DNA of 64,000 bases from an uncultured Phocaeicola sp. (GTDB lineage: Bacteria; Bacteroidota; Bacteroidia; Bacteroidales; Bacteroidaceae): the NCBI GenBank assembly GCA_944320885.1, contig CALUJE010000001.1, positions 1 to 64,000 of the forward strand. Reading direction: 5' to 3'. Shown piece by piece: positions 26,042-34,639 of this stretch (position 1 is the stretch's first letter; each line of letters opens with the position of its first letter). The position numbers were made by a program, and so were the translations under genes. The notes below the pieces were generated by a model, which did not search any database, was not told the DNA's origin, and worked only from the letters and a program-made list of their open reading frames with translations.

Positions 26042-26129
26042 CTGGCGGCAAAGGCTCAGCAGATTGGCGACCAAGGCCCAGCATGCTGGCAACCAAGGCT
26101 CAGCGCGCTGGCAGTCAAGGCTCAGCAAA
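26042..26129 (+). repeat. Dispersed 22-bp tandem repeat, locus 1 (4 units)
   Basis: Four consecutive units of exactly 22 bp (starting at 26042, 26064, 26086 and 26108), each of the form yTGGCrrcmAAGGCyCAGCrnn. The same unit recurs in reverse at 47148-47257 and in mixed orientation at 61992-62063. It lies in the intergenic space between two divergently transcribed genes. Confidence 0.85.
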
Positions 26130-26241
26130 CAGTTCTGCAAGGGAAGGTTCATCAACTACGTAACCTACTGATAATGCTAGTCTTACAAAGATTACAAAAA
26201 ACTCCTCTATTCAAAAAACGGCATTCATTTCGCGAACATTC

Positions 26242-26355
26242 AAAATCACCGGTTATGAAAAATCAAAACATAACTATCTTTTCTGAAAACATCAGTTATA
26301 ACTCTCCGAAATCACCGTTATGAAAATAAGAATCAAGGCTATGATTTTATTTTTT
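26242..26355 (+). repeat. A+T-rich degenerate tandem array, about 22-bp period
   Basis: Five imperfect units of 21-23 bp, starting AAAATCACCGG, AAAACATAACT, AAAACATCAGT, AAATCACCGTT and AATCAAGGCTA. Units share the A-rich start, while central TTATG/CATAA parts alternate in complement, so neighbouring units can pair. It is distinct in sequence from the array 110 bp upstream. Confidence 0.6.
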
Positions 26356-26457
26356 CAGGCTGTAAACCGGTTTTATTCTCACATGCTTGCTTAGTTAAAA
26401 ATTCCTTTAGCGTTCAAATACTGTATGTTTTATACAAATTGCTCCCTGAAATAGTAG

Positions 26458-26465
26458 TATCTTTG
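26458..26465 (+). promoter_or_regulatory. -7 promoter box for the DEAD-box helicase gene
   Basis: TATCTTTG, 23 bp before the ATG at 26489. Confidence 0.6.
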
Positions 26466-26488
26466 CAGCCGTAATTAAAATTTTTTAA

Positions 26489-28411
26489 ATGAAGACATTT
26501 CAAGAGTTAGGTGTTTCCGACGAAATACTTAAAGCCATACAGGAAATGGGATACGAGAATCCCATGCCGGTACAGGAAGAAGTAATCCCCTATTTGCTCG
26601 GAAACGGGAACGATGTAGTAGCCCTAGCCCAGACAGGAACTGGTAAAACAGCCGCATTTGGTTTGCCGCTAATCCAGAAAGTAAAAGTAGAAGATAGAGT
26701 GCCTCAGGCGCTCATATTGTGTCCAACCCGTGAACTTTGTTTGCAGATTGCCGGTGACCTGACCGACTATTCGAAATACATTGACGGACTGAGAGTGCAG
26801 CCGGTCTACGGCGGTTCGTCCATCGAAAGTCAGATACGCAGTCTGAAAAAAGGAGTACACATCATTGTGGCTACACCCGGCCGACTCATCGACCTGATGG
26901 AACGCGGAACGGTGAGCCTGCAAACGGTGAGCGACGTGGTGCTCGACGAAGCCGACGAGATGCTGAACATGGGATTTACCGACAGTATCAACGCTATCCT
27001 GGCCGATGTGCCCAAAGACCGGAACACACTGCTGTTCTCGGCTACCATGAGCCCGGAAATTGCCAAAATAGCAAAAAACTATCTGAACAACCCGAAAGAG
27101 ATTACCATCGGTACCAAGAACGAGGGAAACAAGAACGTGAACCACGTGTATTACATGGTGCACGCCAAAGACAAATACCTCGCACTGAAGCGTATCGTAG
27201 ACTATTATCCGCAGATTTACGGTATCATCTTCTGCCGTACCCGAAAGGAAACGCAGGAAATTGCCGACAAACTGATACAGGACGGTTATAATGCCGACTC
27301 ACTGCACGGAGAACTCTCGCAGCAACAGCGTGACCTGGTGATGCAGAAGTTCCGCCAGCGCCATCTGCAACTGCTGGTTGCCACCGACGTGGCTGCACGC
27401 GGACTGGACGTAGACGACCTGACACACGTCATCAACTACGGACTGCCCGACGATACCGAGAGCTACACACACCGTAGCGGACGTACGGGAAGAGCCGGAA
27501 AGACGGGTACATCCATCGCCATCATCAACCTGCGTGAGAAGGGAAAGATGCGCGAAATCGAAAAGATTATCAACAAGAAATTCGTGGCAGGAGAAATACC
27601 TACCGGAAAGCAGGTATGCGAAAAGCAACTTATCAAGGTAATTGACGACATTGAGAAAGTAAAGGTGAATGAGGAGGAAATAGCCGACTTCCTGCCCGAC
27701 ATCTACCGCAAGCTGGAATGGCTGGAAAAAGAAGACATCATCAAGCGCATGGTATCGCTCGAATTCAACCGTTTCCTCGACTATTACCGTAACGCTCCCG
27801 AAATAGAAGCCGTAACGGAAAGCCGTACGCAGAAGGAAAAGAAAGAAAAAGGCAGCGACCGCAAAGGTGCGCGCAAGGCTGAACCGGGATATGCCCGTCT
27901 GTTCCTCAATCTGGGAAAGATGGACAACTTCTATGCCGCACAAATCATCGAACTGGTCAACAAAAACGTGCACGGAAAGAAGATAAACATCGGACGCATA
28001 GACCTGATGAAAAACTTCTCATTCTTCGAAGTGGAAGAAAAGCAGGCACGCTCCGTAATACAGGCACTGAACAAAGTGAAGGTAGAAGGCCGTAAGGTAA
28101 TCGTAGAAATAGCCGGTGATGACAACGGCGACGGTAAAGACTCACGCAAAGGCTCTGCTCCAAGAAAACAGGGAGAACACAAAGAAAAGACTACCAGTCG
28201 TGAAAACCGTACGGAAAAGAAGGGCGCAGGCAAGGAAAACAAGGAAAACGCCCGTAAAAAGCCCAGCCGTGAAGAACGGGGATATACTGCAGCACGCGGT
28301 CCGAAAAAGAAAGACGACTGGAAAAAGTTCTTTAACCACGACGAACCTTTCCGAGACGAGGAACCCGACTTCAGCGAAGAAGGATGGGCATGGCGCAAAA
28401 AGAAACAATAA
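26489..28411 (+). CDS. DEAD-box ATP-dependent RNA helicase (DeaD/CsdA-like)
   Basis: A 640-residue RNA helicase, probably acting in ribosome assembly or mRNA remodelling. Q motif at the N-terminus (MKTFQELGVSDEILKAIQE), motif I AQTGTGKT (about 51), motif II DEAD (about 153), SAT (about 184), and motif VI HRSGRTGRAGKTG (about 327). A DbpA-type RNA-binding domain follows at about 470-545 (ARLFLNLGKMDNFYA...RIDLMKNFSFFEV). The last 95 residues are highly charged (Lys, Arg, Glu, Gly) and end with a Trp-rich EEGWAWRKKKQ. Length and layout fit DeaD/CsdA rather than the shorter RhlE types. Single gene with its own promoter and terminator. Confidence 0.94.
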   Translation: MKTFQELGVSDEILKAIQEMGYENPMPVQEEVIPYLLGNGNDVVALAQTGTGKTAAFGLPLIQKVKVEDRVPQALILCPTRELCLQIAGDLTDYSKYIDGLRVQPVYGGSSIESQIRSLKKGVHIIVATPGRLIDLMERGTVSLQTVSDVVLDEADEMLNMGFTDSINAILADVPKDRNTLLFSATMSPEIAKIAKNYLNNPKEITIGTKNEGNKNVNHVYYMVHAKDKYLALKRIVDYYPQIYGIIFCRTRKETQEIADKLIQDGYNADSLHGELSQQQRDLVMQKFRQRHLQLLVATDVAARGLDVDDLTHVINYGLPDDTESYTHRSGRTGRAGKTGTSIAIINLREKGKMREIEKIINKKFVAGEIPTGKQVCEKQLIKVIDDIEKVKVNEEEIADFLPDIYRKLEWLEKEDIIKRMVSLEFNRFLDYYRNAPEIEAVTESRTQKEKKEKGSDRKGARKAEPGYARLFLNLGKMDNFYAAQIIELVNKNVHGKKINIGRIDLMKNFSFFEVEEKQARSVIQALNKVKVEGRKVIVEIAGDDNGDGKDSRKGSAPRKQGEHKEKTTSRENRTEKKGAGKENKENARKKPSREERGYTAARGPKKKDDWKKFFNHDEPFRDEEPDFSEEGWAWRKKKQ

Positions 28412-28486
28412 CCCATCTGCCGTGAAGAGAATACCGTAAGCTGTTCTCTACACACAAACATAAAGATTTATCTAAAACAAGAGTAA

Positions 28487-28517
28487 AAAAGGGGATGCGT
28501 ACAGACGCATCCCCTTT
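28487..28517 (+). terminator. Terminator after the DEAD-box gene (convergent)
   Basis: AAAAGGGGATGCGT and ACGCATCCCCTTT with an ACAG loop, about 75 bp after the helicase stop. The A-rich flank makes it usable by the convergent redoxin gene that ends at 28551. Confidence 0.8.
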
Positions 28518-28550
28518 CCTTTTCATATTCCATTTGACGACATTCTTCTT

Positions 28551-29684
28551 TTATTTCAAAAGTTCAGTCAGCTTCTTGGTCAGTTCTTCGCCGCGCAAGT
28601 CTTTTGCTACAATGGTTCCGTCCTGAGCAATCAATACTGTAGCCGGAATAGCATGTATATTGTAAAGTCTTGCTCCTTCAGATTCCCATCCTTTCAAATC
28701 AGACATCTGTTCCCACTCGATGCCCAAATCCTTGATGGCTTGTTTCCATTTCTCTGCGTCATTGTCCAAAGAAACTCCCACGATTCCTAACCCTTTATCC
28801 TTGAATGCCTTATAATCCTTAACCACATTCGGCATTTCAGCACGGCAAGGACCGCACCAGCTAGCCCAGAAATCGACCAGAGTAAGTCTGTTCTTAGCAA
28901 CTACAACAGACAGTTTAAGCTCTTCTCCTTCGGGAGTTTTCATAGTAAAGTCTGTAAACTTCTGGCCAACGGCTGTCTTCTTCTCAATTTCCAGTCTTGA
29001 CTTGATTTCCAGAATCTCCTCACTATTGGCATATTCAGCCGGAATCTTGGCAATCAAAGCTTCCTGTTCTTCAACATTGAACAATGAAGGACCGTGCATA
29101 ACAAAGTATGTATATCCAAAAGAATTGCCTATATTATCCTGAATAAGGCTCTTGTAAAGGTTTTCTCTTTCCTGGAAGCATTTCTCTTCAGTAGCAAGCA
29201 GTTCCTTTTCTTTCAATTCACGTTCTTCCTTACTCAATGTAGAATCTACTGCAGCCTTATAAGCGGTTTTCAGAACAGAGTTAAGACTATCGGTCTGAAC
29301 TGTCAATTTGTTTTGCAGGTCATTGCTTAAAGTTCCTCCAATGACAATCTTCTCATCACCCTGACATTTAACGGTAATGTTTCCGTTTTCAAGCATCAGG
29401 CAGGTTCCGGTAGTATAAGGTCTTCCCTCTCCTTCATTGAAAAAGCGAAGATAAACCAACTGCGCAGTATCGGCTTTTCCCTCAAAAGCAAACTGTTTGT
29501 TTTCAATCTTTGCAGTGTCAAGGAACACAATGTTACGTCCTTCATACTTCAGCAATATAGCCAAAGTGTTGTCCTGTACGGGTGAACCTTCTTCAATAGT
29601 ACCTGCAATCTTATAAGAATCAGGTTGTGACTGGCAAGCAGCAAACAATGCCGCACCTGCCAAAAGATAAGCAAATCGTTTCAT
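28551..29684 (-). CDS. DUF4369/thioredoxin-fold lipoprotein (TlpA-like)
   Basis: A 377-residue lipoprotein: signal MKRFAYLLAGAALFAAC with lipobox FAAC and Cys17. The N-terminal DUF4369 beta domain (about 25-130) binds unknown ligands. A helical linker follows, then the C-terminal AhpC/TSA-like thioredoxin domain (about 240-377) with the redox motif WASWCGPCRAEMP (about 274) and the cis-Pro IHAIPAT (about 347). Such proteins are periplasmic or outer-membrane thiol-disulfide oxidoreductases. A -7 box TATATTTG lies at 29766-29773 (- strand), with a leader hairpin CCGCC/GGCGG below it. The shorter DUF4369 protein at 62604 lacks the redoxin half. Confidence 0.9.
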   Translation of the reverse strand: MKRFAYLLAGAALFAACQSQPDSYKIAGTIEEGSPVQDNTLAILLKYEGRNIVFLDTAKIENKQFAFEGKADTAQLVYLRFFNEGEGRPYTTGTCLMLENGNITVKCQGDEKIVIGGTLSNDLQNKLTVQTDSLNSVLKTAYKAAVDSTLSKEERELKEKELLATEEKCFQERENLYKSLIQDNIGNSFGYTYFVMHGPSLFNVEEQEALIAKIPAEYANSEEILEIKSRLEIEKKTAVGQKFTDFTMKTPEGEELKLSVVVAKNRLTLVDFWASWCGPCRAEMPNVVKDYKAFKDKGLGIVGVSLDNDAEKWKQAIKDLGIEWEQMSDLKGWESEGARLYNIHAIPATVLIAQDGTIVAKDLRGEELTKKLTELLK

Positions 29685-29765
29685 GTAAAAATATTAAGTT
29701 AAATAATACAATACTAATGCACATTGTTTCACCGCCTACATTATTGGCGGTCAAGAAATGCGCCC

Positions 29766-29773
29766 CAAATATA
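29766..29773 (-). promoter_or_regulatory. -7 promoter box for the redoxin lipoprotein
   Basis: TATATTTG on the - strand, about 80 bp before the ATG, so the leader is long. It contains a CCGCC-9-GGCGG hairpin. Confidence 0.5.
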
Positions 29774-29928
29774 AGTATTAATACTTCCCGAAACAAATAT
29801 TTTTCCATGGCTTTCATGCAACCTGTCTGACATGGAAATAAAAAGACAAACGCGACAAAATGCAATTCAGACAGCACTTCACCGCGTTTCATGATTTAAT
29901 ATCCAAGTATGAGAGAGAGAAAGAGTCT

Positions 29929-31566
29929 TTACTTTATTATTTCCGTAATCGGTTGTCCGATACATCCGTTAGGCATCTGTATTTTCAACAGGGCTGCCAG
30001 TGTGGCACTGATATCGGTGAGATGCGTTTCACGGAATGTTTTTCCCCGGTTTACACCCCATCCCATAAAAATCAAGGGAACGTGTGCATCATACGGACAC
30101 CAAACTCCGTGAGTAGTTCCCCGCTCATCGCCTTCATACCAACCGGGATTAAGCACTATCTGAATGGCACCGCTGCGTTCACGGTTGTATCCGTTTATCA
30201 CACGCTCACGTATAGGTTCGGGTACTGCTGCCATAGCAGCCTTCTCCTGGTCAATGACATAGGCCACTCCGCGCTGTTCTTTCAGAAAATCAATCACCGC
30301 ATCTTTTACCTGCTGGTAATCAGCCTTTGCACTTTCCAGATTCTGACGGTTCAGATTTACCTGATAGTTCATGATGGCACGCACACCGTCTTTTACATTA
30401 AACCGGGCCTCAACCAACGAATCGAGTGAAGCCTCAAGCGCCTCAACCTTCCATGCCTCACCTCCAATCTTATGATCGGCAAGGAAACGCACGTTGTGAG
30501 CAGCCGCATGGTCGGCAGTAAGGAACAATGTGTAATTTTCGCTTCCTACGTTTTCGTCCAAGAAGTTGAAGAAATCAGCCAAGTCTTTATCCAGACGGAT
30601 GTATGTATCTTCCGTTTCTACGGCATTCGCTCCAAACTGATGACCGATATAATCGGTAGATGAAAGGCTTACGGCCAGAAAATCGGTATACTCACCCTGC
30701 CCCATCTTTTCGTTTTTCAATGCTTCCTCAGCCATCTGCAAGGTCATGGTATTGCCATAAGGTGTATTGCGGATAACTCCATAACCTTCGGTTTTCAACA
30801 GCTCTGCTGTCTTAACAGGCATGACCGGAGCCTGTCCCTTCACAAAAGGTTTTTCATAACGCGTATCATCGTCTGTACTCTGCGTGTATTGTTCTATCGG
30901 ATACATCGTATTCCAACCTTGTGAGAGTAATCTGGCTACAGGATTGGTCTTATTATAAGCTTCTACCCACCCGGGAAGTTCTTTCATGTAATAAGTACTG
31001 GAAATCCACCGTCCGGTAGCCGCATCAAACCAATATGCCGCATTGGCCGTATGTCCTGCCGGAAGAATGGCTGCACGGTCTTTCAACGAAATGCCTATTG
31101 TCTTCGAGCGCATATTGGTGGCAAGTCTCAATTCATCGGTAATGGTAGTTACCATCAGATTGCGCGGCGACATTTTTCCGGCAGCGTTGTCGCTTCCTAC
31201 TCCGCGTACCGTAGCATCGTCCGTACAATACATTTTCTTACCCGTACGCTCTATGATGAAATCATTTCCGGCGATGCCGTGTATGGAAGGTACAGAGCCG
31301 GTATATATACAGGTATGTCCGATAGCCGTTACCGTGGGCACATAATCGAGCATCATATTCTCGCAGCTGAATCCGTTTGCGAGCAGTCTTTTGAAACCGC
31401 CTTCGCCATACATATCATAATAACGGTACAGGTAATCCCAGCGCATCTGGTCGACAACAATACCTACAACCAGTTTCGGACGTTCTACTTTTTCTTTTTC
31501 AACCGCATTGGCACCGTTAGCAAACAAGGCCAATGCCATACATAATGTAAGAAATACTTTTTTCAT
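29929..31566 (-). CDS. pafA: PafA-type alkaline phosphatase
   Basis: A 545-residue periplasmic phosphomonoesterase of the alkaline-phosphatase superfamily. Signal peptide MKKVFLTLCMALALFANGANA. Features agree with the phosphate-insensitive PafA group: metal site VGIVVDQMRWDYL, nucleophile Thr in VPTVTAIGHTCIYTG, the Asn in GIAGNDF, and the Lys/Arg pair in SLKDRAAILPAGH; then TADHAAAHN and the C-terminal THGVWCPYDAHVPL metal ligands. The start is taken at 31566, not at 31605, since the signal peptide begins there and AGAGGAT lies just upstream. PafA-like enzymes are active at high phosphate, so scavenging of organic phosphate in the gut is the expected role. Confidence 0.88.
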   Translation of the reverse strand: MKKVFLTLCMALALFANGANAVEKEKVERPKLVVGIVVDQMRWDYLYRYYDMYGEGGFKRLLANGFSCENMMLDYVPTVTAIGHTCIYTGSVPSIHGIAGNDFIIERTGKKMYCTDDATVRGVGSDNAAGKMSPRNLMVTTITDELRLATNMRSKTIGISLKDRAAILPAGHTANAAYWFDAATGRWISSTYYMKELPGWVEAYNKTNPVARLLSQGWNTMYPIEQYTQSTDDDTRYEKPFVKGQAPVMPVKTAELLKTEGYGVIRNTPYGNTMTLQMAEEALKNEKMGQGEYTDFLAVSLSSTDYIGHQFGANAVETEDTYIRLDKDLADFFNFLDENVGSENYTLFLTADHAAAHNVRFLADHKIGGEAWKVEALEASLDSLVEARFNVKDGVRAIMNYQVNLNRQNLESAKADYQQVKDAVIDFLKEQRGVAYVIDQEKAAMAAVPEPIRERVINGYNRERSGAIQIVLNPGWYEGDERGTTHGVWCPYDAHVPLIFMGWGVNRGKTFRETHLTDISATLAALLKIQMPNGCIGQPITEIIK

Positions 31567-31640
31567 CTGCTTATCCTCTAAAAATTCACTGCAAAAGAAG
31601 AGCAAGGAAATGACATTTTTGTGACAACGGGATAAAAAAA

Positions 31641-31666
31641 GTGTGCCAAAACCAAGTTTGGCACAC
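31641..31666 (-). terminator. Terminator of the DUF5723 gene
   Basis: GTGTGCCAAA and TTTGGCACAC with a 6-nt loop, followed by TTTTTTTATC on the - strand, 35 bp after the stop codon. Confidence 0.8.
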
Positions 31667-31700
31667 GACTAAATCTATTAAGAAAACGGACTAAACGCTT

Positions 31701-33152
31701 TTAGTCCCGACAACAAACTTTCTTCTTTGTCAAAGGAATAGATACACCGAAGAATACATTGAAACATTTTGTGCTACCTCCAAAGAACATATAGTCTGTT
31801 CCAACAAAGGCACTACCTAGTTTCAATGCCAATCCCAATGACTTTCCTGCACTCTGTATGGCAGAATAGCTCACAGCAAAATTAAATGCATTGCTGGGAC
31901 GTACGTTTGCCGACAAGGTAAGCTCAGTCATTGTTTTCGGCTGGGTAAAACGGGTAGTTGAAAGAAGTCCCAACACCAGCCACTGGTTCAGCAACTCATA
32001 TTCCGCACCGAATACCAACGTAGAGTTAAGCCATTTGGTACGGCTCTTCGAAGAACCTTCATCTACCTCCATGTTCAACATGTCATAGTTGAGAACCTCT
32101 CCACTACTGATTATATCAGCAAAACGTTGTATATCACCTTCGTTATTGCTGTCAAAGCTCAATCCGTCGGTTTTTGCCGTGGCAATCTTGGTACTTCCTT
32201 TTGACCATGAGATAAATCCCAAATCGAGCACAGCTGCCGACAAAGTCAACTTGTCGAGCAATTTGTAAGAAGCACCCAGATCGATGGCACCACCATATCC
32301 GGCAAAACCCAAATCATCACTGTTATACGATATATCATCAATATATCCATTCTCATTTTCTTTCAGTTCCAAGCCTTTTACAGAACTCTCCAAAGAAGCT
32401 TCTACCTTTATGTCTGCAGTTCCGTGAATATTTTCTATCTGCTCCGGAGTCAGACTACTCCAGTCAGTATTACTGTCTATCCCCTGCAATGAAGTATTAA
32501 CAGAAATGGTTTTGATATCGAGCGAAAGATTGCTCATTCCCAAGAGAGCCTTTACTCTACCACCTACGGTCAAACGGTCATTGATCTGACGGGCATATCC
32601 TACACCAACCTCGGCATAAGCATTGATATTCAAACGTTCGCGACCAAGTTCGCGGCTGTAATTGCTCCAATCTATATTGTCCAAGTCAAATCCGTTTGTC
32701 TCACGCATGAACGAAAAGATTGATTTAGGTATAGAAGCGCCCAAATCCATACGCAATCCTACATTGAACGACCAGAAATTACGCCCTTTATACCATCCGG
32801 CAGACAACACATCTGTATTAAAGTTCAGATTCAAGTCATTACTTGACTTCAGCTTATTAATAAACTTGTCGGAAGTAAAATAGTCACTCCCCTGCTTATT
32901 GTCCAAAATATCTCCAACATCTTCAAATCCCAGCGAATTGGAAGTTATTGACATATTCAATGAACCTATTACCGGCAAGTTGATATATCCTCTTCCGGGA
33001 GTAAGCGCCGGATTCAACTGCTGACGATAATGTGAACCTTCCATGAAATAAGAAGTCCTGAGAAACTGAGCATGTAACGGAAAAACAAAAACCAGCATTA
33101 AAAGAGCTAACGTCAAAGATCTAACGAAAGCAAGTCTTTCACCTTTCATCAT
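31701..33152 (-). CDS. DUF5723-family outer-membrane protein
   Basis: A 483-residue exported protein with a signal peptide ending in FPLHAQ (about 28). The mature part starts with the family signature FLRTSYFMEGSHYRQQLNPA (about 30-49) and GRGYINLPVIGSLNMS. It continues with long amphipathic strands and a regular pattern of porin-like pairs, as in DUF5723 and the related PorV/FadL-like beta barrels. No enzymatic motif is present. It is likely an outer-membrane barrel with unknown cargo. A -7 box TATCTTTG lies on the - strand at 33201-33208, about 50 bp upstream. Confidence 0.78.
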   Translation of the reverse strand: MMKGERLAFVRSLTLALLMLVFVFPLHAQFLRTSYFMEGSHYRQQLNPALTPGRGYINLPVIGSLNMSITSNSLGFEDVGDILDNKQGSDYFTSDKFINKLKSSNDLNLNFNTDVLSAGWYKGRNFWSFNVGLRMDLGASIPKSIFSFMRETNGFDLDNIDWSNYSRELGRERLNINAYAEVGVGYARQINDRLTVGGRVKALLGMSNLSLDIKTISVNTSLQGIDSNTDWSSLTPEQIENIHGTADIKVEASLESSVKGLELKENENGYIDDISYNSDDLGFAGYGGAIDLGASYKLLDKLTLSAAVLDLGFISWSKGSTKIATAKTDGLSFDSNNEGDIQRFADIISSGEVLNYDMLNMEVDEGSSKSRTKWLNSTLVFGAEYELLNQWLVLGLLSTTRFTQPKTMTELTLSANVRPSNAFNFAVSYSAIQSAGKSLGLALKLGSAFVGTDYMFFGGSTKCFNVFFGVSIPLTKKKVCCRD

Positions 33153-33200
33153 AGTGTTTTTAGTTATTTATTTAATATATCTAAAATAATATTTCCACCG

Positions 33201-33208
33201 CAAAGATA
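33201..33208 (-). promoter_or_regulatory. -7 promoter box for the DUF5723 gene
   Basis: TATCTTTG on the - strand. Confidence 0.55.
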
Positions 33209-33425
33209 AGCACATTATCTTAATGGAGGAAATTTATTTGATAGATATTAGTCTACTAACATAAAAATAAAACACTTATCATTACAATTCATATACAAAC
33301 TGTCCGATTCAAACAATACTCCGATTTTATGTTTCATTATTATTATATAAATTGTGTACGTAAATCATAACAGGAAAAGAAGAAATATTATACAGATAAA
33401 AACTAAAAATGTCATGCTTTAGTAG

Positions 33426-33433
33426 TATATTTG
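33426..33433 (+). promoter_or_regulatory. -7 promoter box for the GDPD gene
   Basis: TATATTTG, 60 bp before the ATG at 33494. Confidence 0.5.
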
Positions 33434-33493
33434 AAACATTACTTGTGTTTTTTTGCACACGGATTAGAGTTATTACATTAACATTAAACCAAT

Positions 33494-34255
33494 ATGAAGA
33501 AAACTGCAATCACAATGTTGCTGGCTGCCGGAATGAGTTGCGCGGCCATAGCACAGACTAAAGTCATCGCCCATCGTGGATATTGGGACTGCGAAGGCTC
33601 TGCACAAAACTCCATCACTGCCCTGGTAAAGGCCAACGAGGCCGGAGCATACGGTTCTGAATTTGACGTGTCTATCACTGCCGACGGAATACCGGTAGTC
33701 AACCATGACGACGACATCCAGGGATACGTCATTGAAACTACCGAATACAGTAAAATAAAAAATCTGAAACTGAAAAACGGAGAAACCCTCCCCACTCTTG
33801 AACAGTATCTCCAAAAAGGAAAACAATTACAGAATACACAGCTTATACTGGAAATCAAGCCTCACAAGAAAACGGAAAACGAAAACCGGGCCGTGAAGGA
33901 AATTGTGGCGCTGGTAAGGAAATACGGAATGGAAAAACGAGTGGACTATATTTCCTTCAGCATGAACATCTGCAAGGAACTGGTACGCGAGGCTCCCGAT
34001 GCTCCGGTATATTATCTTGAGGGAGACGTTACCCCAAAAGAACTGAAAGAACTGGGTATGGCAGGATTTGACTATCATTATAAAGTATTGCAGAAACATC
34101 CTGAATGGATAAAGGAAGCCCACGAACTGGGCATGAAGACAAACTCATGGACAGTAGACGATGAAAAGGTAATGCGATGGCTCATTGACCAGAAGATTGA
34201 TTTCATCACTACCGACAAACCCATAGAGCTGAAACAGATTCTACTCGAAAAATGA
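33494..34255 (+). CDS. Periplasmic glycerophosphodiester phosphodiesterase
   Basis: Hydrolyses glycerophosphodiesters to glycerol-3-phosphate and an alcohol. The 253-residue precursor has a signal peptide (MKKTAITMLLAAGMSCAAIAQ), then the GDPD signature KVIAHRGYW (catalytic His-Arg), the metal-binding EFDVSITADGIPVVNHDDD, and EIKPH (about 117). The C-terminal NSWTVDDEKVMRWLIDQKID is the usual last GDPD strand-helix pair. Length is normal for periplasmic forms. Monocistronic, with its own -7 box and a strong terminator. Confidence 0.93.
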   Translation: MKKTAITMLLAAGMSCAAIAQTKVIAHRGYWDCEGSAQNSITALVKANEAGAYGSEFDVSITADGIPVVNHDDDIQGYVIETTEYSKIKNLKLKNGETLPTLEQYLQKGKQLQNTQLILEIKPHKKTENENRAVKEIVALVRKYGMEKRVDYISFSMNICKELVREAPDAPVYYLEGDVTPKELKELGMAGFDYHYKVLQKHPEWIKEAHELGMKTNSWTVDDEKVMRWLIDQKIDFITTDKPIELKQILLEK

Positions 34256-34275
34256 CCTTTTTTTGTTTGACAAAT

Positions 34276-34317
34276 AAAAGCGTCGGAATCCGGATATTTC
34301 CGGAACCGGCGCTTTTT
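34276..34317 (+). terminator. Terminator after the GDPD gene
   Basis: An extended stem, AAAAGCGtCGGaATCCGG with the matching CCGGAaCCGgCGCTTTTT, directly after the GDPD stop. Confidence 0.8.
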
Positions 34318-34394
34318 ATTATGCCTCTCCCCTTTTGCATCAACCGCTCCTCACAAAAGACAGAACAGGCAGCCAAACTGCTTTGCACCCGATA

Positions 34395-34491
34395 AAAAGT
34401 TTATCTTCAGGTTAAGTATATGTATCTCTAGCCTAAGTATACGTATCTTTAACCTGAGTATATGTATCTTTAGGCTAGAGATAAACTTTTT
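34395..34491. repeat. Palindromic tandem array with 21-bp period
   Basis: Three 21-bp units (34409-34429, 34430-34450, 34451-34471) share the core AGTATAyGTATCTyT but begin alternately AGGTTA, AGCCTA and AACCTG; a partial fourth starts AGGCTA. The array is enclosed by a perfect 13-bp inverted repeat, AAAAAGTTTATCT (34395-34407) and AGATAAACTTTTT (34479-34491). AGGTTAA can pair with TTAACCT, and CTAGCCTAA with TTAGGCTAG, in a crossing manner. It lies in the gap between the convergent GDPD and DPP7 genes. Confidence 0.75.
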
Positions 34492-34639
34492 ATTGAGAAT
34501 AAATCATTTACAGAAAGCCTTGTGACAAAACTTTTCCCTGGCTTACTATACAATATAGCCCGGTTGCCGAAAATCAGCAGCCGGGCTATTGCTTTCTGCC
34601 GTCACCACAAAGTGTCAAGACGGCTATATACAAACAATT

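Larger units (their letters stand above)
33153..33493. other. Divergent promoter region between the DUF5723 and GDPD genes
   Basis: A+T-rich, with a -7 box for each gene (33201-33208 on -, 33426-33433 on +). No further gene or clear repeat was seen. Confidence 0.5.

Noticed and set aside
26042-26129. CRISPR array
   Set aside because: Units are directly adjacent with no unique spacers, degenerate, and no cas genes are nearby.
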